Source: Dermanyssus gallinae (taxonomy: Eukaryota; Arthropoda; Arachnida; Mesostigmata; Dermanyssidae). Taken from it: 64,000 bases of DNA. The stretch's first letter is position 1, and each line of letters begins with the position of its first letter. Location of the stretch: assembly GCA_003439945.1 (NCBI GenBank), contig QVRM01002767.1:1-64000 (forward strand), read 5' to 3'. The notes beneath the pieces were generated by a model. It had not been told where the DNA came from, did not search any database, and saw nothing but the letters and a program-made list of their open reading frames with translations. This document shows positions 33,401 through 44,631 of the stretch, piece by piece. The position numbers and the translations under genes were made by a program.

Positions 33401-35470
33401 AACTACGCTGCCATACTGGATGCAATTCGGAGCTATTATCAATTCGTTGTTCCTTGCTGCCAGAAAGGTGCGTTTGCAAAAGGCTTCGCTGTTCGGCCCA
33501 GCAGTATTATGGTTGCTTTAGCATCTTCTATGATAATTTGATGTTGCGACGTAATCGATTTCTGCCTTCATAAATCTTCCTCGTCAGAGCGGACTGACTT
33601 TATTTTGCTAGCCTTCACAATAACGAAAGTCGACGCTGTTATAACGCTATTTTTATCAGATCGCTCCCATAAATCTTTGTCATCCTGTCAATACAGGTTG
33701 CCTTGCTTTAATTTTTTGTCTGGTCGGCTACTTGTTAGTTGTACAGCTAAAGCGGATTCCGCCAGTTTGCGCTGGCAGCTCTCGAACGCTTGATCGCTAG
33801 TCATTGCGTAGCGTGTGTGGCAGCTCATGAGGTCCACTTACCACTTCTCATGTTCAGAGTTGCTCCTATTGTGTTTGTTGTGCTTGTCGTTTCGTTAACT
33901 ATTAAGGTTCCTGATCTAGCTTCGATTAATCTTCTAGGTACTGGTATCGCTGTTTTCAATTCTGTTATTGTTTTTGGTAAATTTTTCATTTCATATGTGA
34001 CTATTCGTCGTGTCAATATTTATGCTATTGCAAACATTGTTGTGTCATGTCCTTCTTAAATGCTCGTCCCTTTATAACTTAGCAATACTGAGTGTCGTAT
34101 TGCTAGTTATAAAATGACCTTGAGTCCCAAAATTAACGGAGCCATGTGGAAGATTTAACTCACTTGCTTAATCCGTTACGCAGAAGAAGGAACTGCTTAC
34201 CTCTTGAGATGCGTAGCACAATGATAGTTCAAATAGTGCTTCCGTTAATAAACACATTTTAATCCAATCATATTACTCTGAATATTGTACAGCTATATTG
34301 TAGTAATACAATCTATATCGGTAAAGGTCAGCCCTTCCTTAACGAATTCAATGTATCAATGATTGCTTTTTCTTTATCGGCAGACATTTTAGGTCCCCTT
34401 TTGCGTGTTTCAAAAGGTCTCTTGATTTAGGAAGAAAATGCACGCCCATCTCATTCAGCCGAGGTAGGCTACAAGGTCTCCGCTCGTAAGATACGCCTCT
34501 TTGCGCAGACAGATGAGACATCTTCTTCCGATGTACGCTCCATTGCACACGCGTTTTATCTTGTATCCTCGTCGTTCTAGGCTATTCCTGTTGACTGACT
34601 AGGTAAAGTTCGTGTCAACTGAATAATGAACAAATCCCAGCTACGGCTAGCGTAGAAAAATGCACATGATGACTTCAATATCGTCTCGAAGTATCTGCCG
34701 TATTCAAGCTCTCGCAAGGAAGGAAGAATTGCAAGAAAAATATTATACGAAAAAGCTTGTAGAGCGCATTCATATAATTCCCATTGTTCTAAGTACGTTA
34801 TTTTTTGTATTAAAAATCTGATCCGGATAAGTTAATCCTTCAGAACAATGCTAACAAATAATTAAAAAAAATATGTAAAGCTAGCATACATTATTGCATT
34901 GATTAAGTCACCTTACGTAGTCTTGAACTAAGTGTACCACGTTTTTGTTTAAAAAACCGGGAGAGATCGGTTTAAAGGAGAATCGGTATAACCTGCTGCT
35001 CTGTTGCTATGTCTTGCCTTCATTGTTTGTGTAATTTTCAGCGTCAGTAGCAAAGACAGAAAGTCGTCTGCCTTATTCCAATTGACCCGGTTTGTTCCTA
35101 ATGAGCAGCCTGAGATATCTTTCTAAAAAATAGGGAATAAGAATTCCACTTTTCATCATTGATTATTGTGTGTGAGTTATCCGTAGCAAATTGTGTGACC
35201 TATCTTTTACTATTCAGTATAAGCTTTACTAATAGGAAACACAGTACTTATTTAAGTTAAGCAGGTTAGCCATAACGACTGTACTCTCTAAACGGGTGGG
35301 CATTTAGTCGTACATGGTCTCGAGTCCTGGCCGCATAGCGACCGGCCACTGAAGAGAAAAAGTTAGTCACTGTGTAGCACAGAACGGCGGTGTTTGTACT
35401 GGCGCTTGTGATCGATCATTGTCTATTCAAGAAGTCTCTCCCGTGGACTGTTGGTGCAGTATTGGCGACC
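30431..35470. other. unassigned intergenic DNA
   Basis: The longest frame (33058-33573, 171 codons) is Cys/Phe/Leu-rich, lies in pyrimidine-rich sequence and has no recognised domain. The opposite strand is A-rich and also unassigned. I see no RNA gene or transposon motif. Confidence 0.5.
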
Positions 35471-35664
35471 CTTATGGCTTTATGTTCAAAAACGGGCCGC
35501 TGTGGCCATAAAGCTCTTTAAAGGCTACTTTAATCTGCTGCGGGCATGACCGCCCCCAGATTGGTGCGGGGACTGCTGGGAAGCACCAGTTATCGTGTCC
35601 CTGGCAGAGCAGTTCCCCTTCAGTCGGTGCCGCTGAAGCAGCCGCTCGGCACGGCGGCAGTCCG

Positions 35665-35711
35665 CCGGAGAGGCTCTCGCATGCCCGTGAGGCATGCGAG
35701 AGCCTCTCCGG
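35665..35711. repeat. perfect 21-bp inverted repeat, 5-nt loop
   Basis: CCGGAGAGGCTCTCGCATGCC (35665-35685), loop CGTGA, perfect complement at 35691-35711. It is GC-rich and lies upstream of the R1-type remnant. Confidence 0.95.
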
Positions 35712-35884
35712 TCCCACCAGCGAAGAAAATGGTGAGCGCCACTTAGTGGTTGGCATTCGGGTCAGGCATACAACCAGGTCAGAGCTTTGACAAGCAGACG
35801 CTCCAGGTAGGAGCCAAATGGTAGCCAAATAGTACGCCAAATGCCCAACGTTAGCCGGCTCTTGGGCCTCGGACACCAGCCCGG

Positions 35885-37200
35885 CCTTCTAGCTGTACAT
35901 TCCCCTGAACACAGATGAAAAGTTGCAAATAATACTGGCTGCCCTGGTTTCTCAGTGCGGCACTTCGGGCCCGGAGCTACGGTAAGGGGCGGTGAAAATG
36001 GACAGGACGACTAGGTAACCGACTTTAGCAAATTAGACCGTAAAGCGGGTGCAATAATCTCTAAGGCAATCACAGAAGCAACGGGTTTGCCGCTGACAGC
36101 CGAGCAGCAGACCCCCTACATAAGACGGAGCTGTGGGGGAACTTTGGAATAGTTAAATAACAACCGAGAGAGCCCGGGCACTGCAAAATATAGTGCCGAG
36201 TAGATGGCCGAAAATAATTTGACGGTCCTAACGGGCAGGTATGACGGAAGGGTACCCACCTTCCGCCTGTGAAACCAGACGTCGTTGACGCAACGACACT
36301 CCCTCTGGTAGCAGAATGGCGGGTTGAGAGGAGACCACAAGTAATCCTACGGCTCCCAAAAACTCCGTCATCCCGCCCCCGATTGGGCAAAGATGGTACG
36401 TAAAGAGGCTGGACAGGGAAAAGCTTTGCGCCAAAATCGATAAGACTTGCTGCATACAAGGGGAAGAGGGGGTAGAGACCTTTAAAACCAGAGGTTTCGT
36501 GTACCTTTGCCCTTCTGGGTGTTAGAAATACCAAAAACACAATGAACTGAACGTCCAAAGCCAAAAGGGAATTATCAGCTACAGTGGCCGAATGGACGAC
36601 GCTATAGGCAGCCTTAGTCTTTGCAAACATGGCGACGCGGACGGCAAAAAGATAGGGGAGCACTAAGGTCAGCCCAACGGACGCTGACTAGTCAGGGTAA
36701 GCCGCGCACGCCGTACAGTCTCAACCAAACCCCTCCTGGTCCTAGCCAAAATTCTAGAATGAGACCTTCTTGCGGGGGAGAGAAGCAAGCGCTTTCTAGA
36801 CGAAAAGTTGGACCTGACTTTAGCCAGGAGTACCACCATTGCAACCTGGGAGAAGGAATAGGCAGAGAGTATAAGACCCGGGGTGACCAAAGAAAGCTGG
36901 ACCAAGAGCCTGATACCAAGCCTTGAAGTATGGTACAACTTCTAACGTGGGGCAGCTATCCTACTGTACAAAGCAAGTTTGACTGGACACGTTCAGCTTT
37001 CAAAGCTGCATGATAACGATTAAAAAGGCGAACAGTGACATCTGTGACGTGCGGCACTGGTGAGCCGGACGACGTAAAACACACAGTTCTGCGCTGCGAG
37101 TCTCTCAGGGCAGCATGGGATGCAGGTTCCACCACCATGAAGGGTCTACGATCAGGGAGGTTTCGTCGTTACTGCAGATAGCTTCTCCCAAGCAGTCATC
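35885..37200 (+). pseudogene. R1-type LINE ORF2 with internal deletion (endonuclease joined to RT thumb and C-terminus)
   Basis: Endonuclease pieces come first: 'YIPLNTDEKLQIILAALVSQ' (35900-35960), 'DFSKLDRKAGAIISKAI' (36020-36080) and 'VKRLDREKLCAKIDK' (36400-36445, the linker after the nuclease). The catalytic RT motifs A-C, which should come next, are absent. The reading resumes with 'SKAKRELSATVAEWTTL' (36555-36605), 'RVSRARRTVSTKPLLVLAK' (36700-36755), 'WTKSLIPSLEVW' (36900-36935) and a C-terminal region with GEPDDVKHTVLRCESL (37060-37110), a knuckle-like block. 'TKSLIP..VWY' is shared with the R1-type fragment at 15850-16870. Many shifts; inactive. Confidence 0.62.
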
Positions 37201-37737
37201 CACGTATTTAGTTCAGAACCTAAATATGTTGTTAACTTAGTGAATTTCGTACTATTTCATTATCATATTGCCAACTGGATAGCGTCGATATGAATGTCGA
37301 CGTCTGTACTTTTGAGATTCGCTGATAATACGTAATTACGATATGATATCTACGCCAATTGTAATTCTTGGAGATTTATTAGGACGAGACAAACGAGACG
37401 TTGCTGGAAACTGTCCCTTTGGGTTATTTATGACCAGTGCAGCATTCGCATTTTTTTGCACATCTAAAAAATGTCCGCTTTTTTCCGTAAAAAGAAAGCT
37501 TAAACTATTGAACAGTATGATGACATCTAAGTTCATTAATCTGCTATAGTAGGCCAGAAATATTTTTGTTAAGAATGAGATACTTAAGGTGCTATTTCCC
37601 ATTCAAATCTGTCGTCTCGATATTAACGTAACTTTTGGACTCTGTCATATAAAGCTGTATCCGGCATCCGTCCGGTGTTACTAAGTTCCTAAGTTGAATC
37701 GTTTCAGAACGATTTTTTGCTACGAAAGTACTGCGTT
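37201..37737. other. unassigned spacer
   Basis: AT-rich DNA between the R1-type remnant and the left LTR-like repeat. Frames at 37336-37602 have no recognised domain. Confidence 0.45.
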
Positions 37738-37905
37738 TGTATTAGACGCACGACCTCTATCTGGCGACACACGAGTCTGGCCACTTTAATTTGCGCGTAG
37801 GACTAGTGAATAAAAACAATTTCTTCCAAGAAGCACCGACCTAAACAATCGTGCTACCGTTTATTCCCGCAACCCTGTAAGCTGTCTATTTCTGTCGGAC
37901 ACGAC
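37738..37905 (-). repeat. candidate LTR, left copy (3' LTR on the minus strand)
   Basis: Shares an ordered set of blocks with 39812-39975, including ACGACCT...CTATCT, AAAACAA, AGCACC or GGCACC, ATCGTGCTACCGTT, and GCAACC. Identity is roughly 65-70% by eye. The same-strand copies flank Gag/protease/RT remnants, as LTRs would. Confidence 0.55.
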
Positions 37906-38439
37906 AGTCTCCCCAATTGTAGAGGACCCAACCACCGGCAAAGGGGCCTCTCGGAGGCAGCTCTGCAAAATCTCGACGCAGCCTCCATTATATCGGTCAG
38001 CTGCCGCTTTTCTCGGCAGCTGGTTCAGCCGCAATGATGTCATCCCACTCAGACGCGATTACGCCGTCGCCTCACGTTTACTCGAGGATCATTTTCACTT
38101 AGTCCTTGTAGACGCGCCTTTCGCGCAGCGACTTAAACAGCTTCGAGACTGAAGCCTCCACAGTCATTGCTGACGGCGTTTTGACGATGTTTCCATAGCA
38201 CCAGCTCCCGCCAAGTCATCGCTACCACGCATGTAGCTTTGCAAAATCATAGACGACTGCTCTGGCGATTAACGTTTACTTTAGTTTGTCCACACGTCGT
38301 TTAACTGCATTGCTTGCTGTGGGTCTTGCGAGGTAATGTCACTGACCGAGCCTTCCGTCAATTCCTTTCAGCGTACAAAATGATTGTTCTTGCAGTTCCG
38401 CCGTGATTGGGCTTCTTTAAATTGCGAAAAGCAGTCGGG

Positions 38440-38560
38440 CAGAGTTCGGATTAAAGCATCGCTTTTGGGCACTGGCACAATGAGATGCGCGCACTCGCTG
38501 TACTGAAGTAGCTCGATTATGCACTTGTCTAGCATAGAGCCAAGCTCCATCTCAAGTATC
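38440..38560 (-). pseudogene. Gypsy-type RT N-terminal fragment
   Basis: 'CIIELLQYSECAHLIVPVPK' followed by S-D-A-L-I-R corresponds to the conserved RT opening (GIIExxxxSxWAxPIVxVxKxDGxxR). Only this block is visible; the catalytic domains are missing. Confidence 0.55.
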
Positions 38561-38815
38561 CCGACCAGAGCGTACGAGGCGCTACGACATAGTATATAGG
38601 TAACTGGTTTGGACGCGTCCTTAAGCTAGAAAAAAAATCAATGTGACGCCGGCAATTTTTTCATCTTAGCCGCTGTGAGCCGTAGGAAGGTGGCTAAGAT
38701 ATTAACAATTCTATCCACAATTTTGTTGACCTATTAGTGTTGCCCTATCTTAAAGCAACCATTCAACTTCGACCGAATAGCATAGGAAGTTTCACCAGAT
38801 AGGGCTCAGTAGCCT

Positions 38816-39720
38816 TTATTGGCTTCTCATAAATGCTTTAATTTCGACAAACAAATGCGAAACCTTTTGCCCATTTGCAACAATTAGTATAGGGCCTGCT
38901 TGGTGGTGTTCAACATTCGCGTTTACGGCATTGAGCAAATTAAAGGGTATCATGCTCGATCCGCAGCCGGAATCGGTGTATTTGCTCGCCTCTGCCTCTT
39001 TAATAACCACGGTCACAAATTTAGATATTACGTTATGTCGCTCCGCTCGCAATGTACGATGGTCACTATGGATTTCTTCACTCGTACTGTATCTAGCAAC
39101 ATTTTCATTATCGGTGATCCACTCATGGCTGACCTAGTGCTGTTGTTGCTGTGTTGGTTCTGACATAGTAGCGTTGAGTATGCCCTGTCATTTCACAGAA
39201 CTTGCACTTGATAGTTTTACTGTCGTTTTTATAGGCGCTATGCTTTGACTCACCACACCGAAAACACTTTCCCGGCTGCAGAAAACCACCGCCCTCTTAG
39301 TTGCTGTCTCTGCCGCTGCCACCGGGAGTCTGCGAGGCTATGCGATGCACCACCGTCAATTGCTCGTTACGACTCATCACCGCTTTAGCATCCTTTACGG
39401 CGTCATTTATTGTCTGATATTTGTGAACGCTGTGAACAGCGTGATCCCTCACGTCATCGTCAAACAGACATCAAACAGATCCGCGCTTCCAACAGGTTGG
39501 CTACGGGAATATATATACTGTCTCGGGCCTCAAGCAGTTCATTGCACGTTTCGTGGTGAGCTCTGCTGAATTCACCACGAAAACCACTTCACCTTGGTGT
39601 AGAAACCTAGCGACAAGTGGCCAAGCAACTCACGGGCCTGGTTTGCCACTGGGTAATTGTCAAGTTCAATGTAATAAACCGCAAACGATCGCCACGGTTG
39701 TTTCTCCTCTTGTTTAACTT
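38816..39720 (-). pseudogene. Gag end with zinc knuckles and aspartic protease remnant
   Basis: Near 39700-39640 the minus strand reads 'YIELDNYPVANQARELLGH', near 39400 'YQTINDAVKDAKAVMSR', and near 39250-39190 two CCHC-like knuckles, CFRCGESKHSAYK and CKFCEMTGHTQRY. In each knuckle the last Cys is replaced. The frame 38816-39052 has 'YTDSGCGSSMIPFNLLN' and 'GPILIVANGQKV', which fit the DTG/DSG active-site region and flap of retropepsins. Frames are shifted relative to each other. Confidence 0.62.
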
Positions 39721-39811
39721 CTTCCGCTGTCTGTGTTTTCCAGTATTGTTGACCGACTTCGGAAGGTACGACCCTACGAAAGGTGCAATTCTAATCTTCG
39801 TCGACACTGTT

Positions 39812-39975
39812 GTATTTGTAAGTACACACGACCTTCTATCTCTAGCCCGATCACTGTAACGTGCGCTTAGATTTACTAAAGAAAACAACCTACCTTTCAG
39901 GAGGCACCAACCCACTGGATCGTGCTACCGTTAATTTCGGCAACCGTGTCGCTGTTTCTCTCTGATTGCTGCGAT
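39812..39975 (-). repeat. candidate LTR, right copy (5' LTR on the minus strand)
   Basis: Direct-repeat partner of 37738-37905, offset about 2.07 kb. Confidence 0.55.
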
Positions 39976-40039
39976 GGCCGGTGCCTACGACACTACGACG
40001 CCGGCGCTCCGTAACGTCCTCCATCTATACTATTAGGCT

Positions 40040-40450
40040 GTTTACGACGTTTTTAGAACAAAAACCCAGATTGTCCTAGTGCTTTTCAATATACTTTCCG
40101 CTAAGCTCCACACACTCGTCCAACTAGATTTTTAGAGCATTTATACCGCCTAAGTAAAATTCGGCAGAGAGTTTGCCCTGAGTTTTTCAATTTTTAGGTT
40201 ATCGTGCAGGATCGAAAGCATACTACCCGAACTGATCCTGAAAGCCTCCGCTATATCTCTAATGCTCTTTCGTCCATCTGTGACAAATATTTTCTGCATC
40301 TTCTCCGCGTTCTTCTCATCAGTAGTCGTTTTAGGCACCCTAAACGTGGCTCATTTGCTGGTCTTGCTCTTGTAAACCCATTAAACCAGTTAAACCATGG
40401 CAAAACATGCGCAAAGTCACCGTGAAGCTCGTCCAATTTACGTCGAAACG
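40040..40450 (-). pseudogene. mariner-family transposase, N-terminal helix-turn-helix and C-terminal pieces only
   Basis: The frame 40150-40338 reads 'TTTDEKNAEKMQKIFVTDGR', 'SIRDIAEAFRISSGSMLSIL', 'HDNLKIEKLRANSLP'. This corresponds to the second helix-turn-helix of mariner transposases (SIRxIAxxLxISxGSVxxILxxxLGMRKVxAKWVP). Upstream, 'GDFAHVLPWFNWFNGF' and 'EPRLG' suggest the first half. Downstream, 'NALKI*LDECVELSGKYIEK' resembles the C-terminal end. The DDE/D catalytic core between these parts is missing. Terminal inverted repeats were not identified with confidence. Confidence 0.6.
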
Positions 40451-42275
40451 CTCAAAGCGCTGTTTTTTTTTATTTTCCAAAATGACGCCGATACGTTGCA
40501 CGGTAGAAGCGGTCAAACATTGTAACGGTCAATCACCAGAATGTTTTGACTGCTAGCCGACGAAAGGTTGCCTTTTCCAAAAGCTGTTAGAATGCAGATC
40601 GAATTCTAAGTAGCTCATTATATGAACTTTTTGAACTACTTAGTAACACTTTCGAATAATCTACAATCTTGTCAAACACAACGGTGCACGATCCGAACAT
40701 ATTCTCGAATTAGCCGCGTTTTTGTTGAACACGACAGACTAAGAAATGGGCATTTCATTTGTTTCTTTTTGAAAAACCTCTTGTTTGAACGACAGTGGAA
40801 AGCTCGGCTTTTTTACCATACCATGCAGAATAGCTAAGAGTTTACCGTAATTATACATTACAATAGTATTAGATGCTCTATAACCGCGTTTAGTCAACGT
40901 GCTTACAAGCAGTTTACAGCCAACGCTTTTATTGTAAAATTACTACAGCACGATGGGAACTTTGGGCAGAATTTAACCGTCGACATGACAAAAAGAGTTG
41001 GTCAATTTTTGTCTTCACGGTCTGGGATCGTAACTAAGTGGAAACGCTGGTTAATCGACGACGAGGGCGTTCAGATAATTGTTTCCTACTTTGTCTAGAT
41101 CGTATACCTTAGAAAAAGTAAGCTTTCGAGCAGCTGTGTAACTTTTCGATCGGTAAACTCTTACACTACCAGGTCACGATTTCTAACCTAGATTGCGATA
41201 TAGGAATTGTGCAATGTCCCATATACGTTTCAGCAAAAAAGGACGCTAAAATCAACTGCGTGCCGATTTACGGCGAAAAGGCAATTTATGTGGCCGAAAG
41301 AACGACTTGACCGGCAGTAAAGTATTTTGCTGCCCAGGGTATTTTCAACGCTGCAGAGATCTTTTGGCGTTACGCCTTTAAATCTCCAACCAGCGGCGAA
41401 GCCGCAACTTATGTTAGTAGCCGGAAAACGTTTCGACCCTTCCCTATCGGGAGTTCCACAAGGCAGCTAACTGCCTATCATATATATATATATATTAGCT
41501 GGTTGATCAGAGCACCGGCAGCACCCAGAGTCTCAAACTCGAGTATGTGGAATTCGTGAGGATACACGGTTGACGCATATTTCGTGTCAGTTGATTGGTG
41601 TTCGCACTATGGGCTGCGGAACCAGCCTTCAATGCGGCCCCACCAACCATGAAAACGGGCAAGAGAGTCGGTAACGGTTGCATCTGAAACTGGAATTTTA
41701 GCATAATATGTGTAAGTGGCATTGCGGTTGGACTAATCTCAGTTTGTCAATGGGGTGGCCAACCTTACACAGCTGTCCACGGGGTGACCAACCTAAAACA
41801 GCTGAGAGCCTAGTCGTATGCGGCCTTCTGTGGCGCGGGTCGTCTCATTGTCAAGGAGTGTGTCGAGGGTGTGCTGTCGCCGGAAGCATTGCTGTAAAGA
41901 CGTTGCACCCCGTACTTTAAAAAGGCACTTTTAATTTTAAAAACAGGCAAGTCGACTGCATTTTCTTGTTAGTCGCCAAAACAAGGAATGCCAGAGTAGT
42001 ACGCTCTTTAATTTTTGCGTCAAGCCATAAGTTAGATATGTTCATTTCAGATAATGATTCCTTACACACTAATGGACGTGGTAGGTGATCAAGGGGCAAA
42101 CTCACAGGAGCTCTCGGCCGAGAACGTTACGAGACGCCATACGAGCGTGCCCATATACAGCCCATTGCACCGATTACAATCCCTAGTTTAAAAAAATGTC
42201 TATATACATATATATGTAACCTCAATACACATTTTTACATAACCCTGTAGCTCTACAAAAATCTATTTATATATA
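40451..42275. other. unassigned DNA with a trace of RT motif B
   Basis: Around 41425-41480 the plus strand reads 'PSLSGVPQGS' followed by a stop, which could be a relic of Jockey-type RT motif B. A short (TA)n follows at 41482-41496. Otherwise nothing was recognised. GGCGAA...GCAA-TTATGT-type segments at 41270-41300 and 41390-41415 look like a weak direct repeat. Confidence 0.4.
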
Positions 42276-43439
42276 CAGGGTGATTCAATATCGTTAGGAA
42301 TTGTTGCGAGGTTTGGTAAAACTCGGCAAGAAAATATTTTTTTCTAATGGAAGGAGGACGCGGAAACGTCTTGTTTAGGAAAGAGAGGGTGAAGTTTTTA
42401 AACGTAGTTATTCAGCCTTTTTTCTTCTACATAGTTGTGCGATCTATGTAGAAGAAAAAAAATCGATCTACGCTTGCGGGAGAACCAGTAAACGCATGAA
42501 GGAACGAACCGATTATACCGGCGTGTTCGGAGGAAAATTCTGCACAACGGAAGACACTTCACTAGCTAATGTAGGGAAAAGCGAATAACCAGATTAAGGA
42601 AAGTCATAAAAAGTCGATATGCTACGTTAACGCTTTTTCAGAAAAAAAATCGTGAAATTTTTCCAAAACAAAATTAAAAAGATCACTCTCACGCAATAGC
42701 AATTTTAATGCCCACCGTTTGTGTACCAAGGTGATGGTGCTGCGCTACGTAGTTGTCAAGTAACTAAGCTTTTTCGACAGTCATAGTTGTTATGTTTTAC
42801 GTGCAAGTTTTCACGTTTAGAATCGTAAAATTTTGCCAAGACGCCCCCTCCTTTCACTAGGATAAATTATTCTCTTGCAGAGTTCTACCAAACCTCAAAA
42901 TATGTACCTAACGTTCTCATACACCCTATGCAAGTATGCATGTCTTCGCTTTCCATAAAGCTTAGTTACTTGACAACTACGTAACGCAGCACCATCACTT
43001 TGGTACAAAAATTGTGGGCATTAAAAATGCTATTGCGTGAGACTGGTTTTTTGGACATACATTTTTGATCGTAATGGAAAAAGTTGACGTTTTTTGACAA
43101 AAAGCGTTAACGTAAAACAGAACAACATATCGACTTTTTATGACAGTCCTCAACTTGGCTATTCGCTTTTCGCTACGCAAGCTAGTGAAGTGACTTCCGT
43201 TTTTTTTTCCTCAGAACACGCCGGTATAATCGGTTTCTTCGCTGCGTTAACTGGTTCTCCCGCAAACGTAGATTTCGCACAACTATGTGGGAGAACCTAT
43301 GGCAGACTAACTTTTTCTATAAATTTCATTCTCTCTCCTAAACAAGACGTTTCCGCGTTCACTTTCCATTGGGAAAAAATATTTTCTTGGCGAGTTCTAC
43401 CAAACCTCGAAATAGTACATAACGATATGAATGACCTTG
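42276..43439. mobile_element. 1.16-kb palindromic (foldback/MITE-like) transposon
   Basis: The ends are CAGGGTGATTCAATATCG on the left and the complement of CAAGGTCATTCATATCG on the right, within TA-rich flanks, suggesting TA target duplication. The long arms 42276-42770 and 42958-43439 are inverted copies of each other; a full set of blocks, such as GAGGTTTGGTA, AAGAAAATATTTTTT, GCGGAAACGTCTTG, ACCGGCGTGTTC and GTGATGGTGCTGCG, matches in order. The 187-bp centre contains a third partial terminus (42835-42928, in right-arm orientation). There is no transposase, so it would be non-autonomous. TA targets and CAGGG ends fit a Tc1/mariner-like origin, but this is inference. Confidence 0.85.
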
Positions 43440-43454
43440 TATATATATATATAT
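43440..43454. repeat. short (TA)n at the right end of the palindromic element
   Basis: About seven TA units. Confidence 0.9.
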
Positions 43455-43497
43455 ACATGATCTCAAGTACACTTCTTCTCTTTCGTAAGGTTGTGAC

Positions 43498-43500
<3 letters not shown>

Positions 43501-43556
<56 letters not shown>
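43501..43556. repeat. (TA)n microsatellite
   Basis: About 28 TA units. Overlapping Ile-Tyr open frames are artefacts. Confidence 0.98.
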
Positions 43557-43563
<7 letters not shown>

Positions 43564-43769
43564 TATGCATATACATATATGCATGTATAACATGATTTCA
43601 AGTATACTTCTTTCGTAACAATGACATTGACGACGACGGACCCGGCGGCGGAATTAACGGAAGTTGGGGTAGTGGTTCGAGCAGCGTATAATCCGAGGAA
43701 GATTAACAGCAAACATATAAAAAATATTGTAATTTATAGAGTAGTTAATGTAGAGTAGTCGAAATTTCG

Positions 43770-44165
43770 AGTTTCTTTGATGGGGACACCTTGCTGCTAT
43801 AGGGTAAAATGTGAGAACCCCGCAAGGGGAGCCACTAAGCTATGTCTCATTTATTGTTCTGCTTGCTGTTTCTGTCGGCTATATTTGACAGTAGGGCCGA
43901 ATGATTATACTTGTGATGTATACAGATGGCACAGAGGTCGCTAATCACGACCTGGGGGGAATCGCGCGTATCACTTCTTTGGAAGAGGTCTTCTCTACCT
44001 TAAAGGGAAGCAAGCGCTATAAAGACCAAGACAGTGAGATTCAGAGTAGGGGGTCGATTAGCTGGCAAAGACATTGGACGGCCAATCTTTGGAATTCGCC
44101 ATTACGCTCCGCTACCTGGGGCTTTGGCTGAACGACCTTTTTGCGTACATCGTCGACACACCATT
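43770..44165 (+). pseudogene. LINE RT fragment (motifs B to thumb), related to the 51436-55454 LINE
   Basis: Decayed plus-strand reading: 'VRTPQGEPLSYVSFIVLLA' (motif B, GTPQGDPLSCVSFTLLLA in the better copy), 'MIILVMYTDGTEVANHDLGG' (motif C with YADD changed to YTDG), 'ITSLEEVFSTLKG', 'RFRVGGRLAGKDI' and 'QSLEFAITLRYLGLWL'. These align block by block with ORF2 at 51506-54333. It ends against the TA array at 44173 and is both 5' and 3' truncated. Confidence 0.78.
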
Positions 44166-44169
44166 GACA

Positions 44170-44172
<3 letters not shown>

Positions 44173-44239
<67 letters not shown>
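44173..44239. repeat. (TA)n microsatellite, about 33 units
   Basis: The longest TA array in the window. It terminates the LINE fragment at 43770-44165. Confidence 0.98.
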
Positions 44240-44243
<4 letters not shown>

Positions 44244-44631
44244 GCGTTAGAAACTCATGTTTTTTGTGATAATTTCGGCTTAATTTATTTGAACGTCTTG
44301 AAATTTTAAGGGCATGACGAGGCACGAGTTTGATGTTAATTTCGTTGCAATCTCACAATCGGTTCATACAAAAAATAAAAAGGGTGAAAAAAAACAGTGT
44401 TGCAAAATATTAGCAACAATAACATGCTAATAACACAGCTCTTGTTTGTAAAGGATCGTCGATACTACAGCTGATATACGATCCCGGGGATCAAATGTCA
44501 GGAATATTGTCTAGCTAAATAAATCATATATATATATTCAATTTCAGTACATTCGAGTATGTGGTAGCGCCCGATGTCACCTCCTCCATAAAACATAAAC
44601 ACACACTCTTTAATACATAAACAGTTAGGTT

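Larger units (their letters stand above)
37738..39975 (-). mobile_element. Ty3/Gypsy-like LTR retrotransposon remnant
   Basis: The minus-strand order is: candidate 5' LTR (39812-39975), decayed Gag with two zinc knuckles (39170-39720), a retropepsin-like segment (38816-39052), an RT N-terminal segment (about 38440-38560), then the candidate 3' LTR (37738-37905). The total length (2.2 kb) and missing RT catalytic core, RNase H and integrase show large internal loss. Annotated from motifs only; clearly non-functional. Confidence 0.6.

Noticed and set aside
33058..33573. 171-codon open frame
   Set aside because: Cys/Phe/Leu-rich composition follows pyrimidine-rich DNA, with no recognised domain or supporting signals.
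36070..36663. 197-codon minus-strand open frame
   Set aside because: It lies antisense over the R1-type remnant, whose plus-strand motifs explain the region; it has no domain of its own.
40600..40660. CTAAGTAG...CTACTTAG as a mariner terminal inverted repeat
   Set aside because: Only 8 bp match and the other end of the fragment does not agree.
43094..43712. Open frames of 70-174 codons at 43.1-43.7 kb
   Set aside because: They run through the palindromic element arm and the TA array and show only Ile-Tyr repeats or arm sequence.
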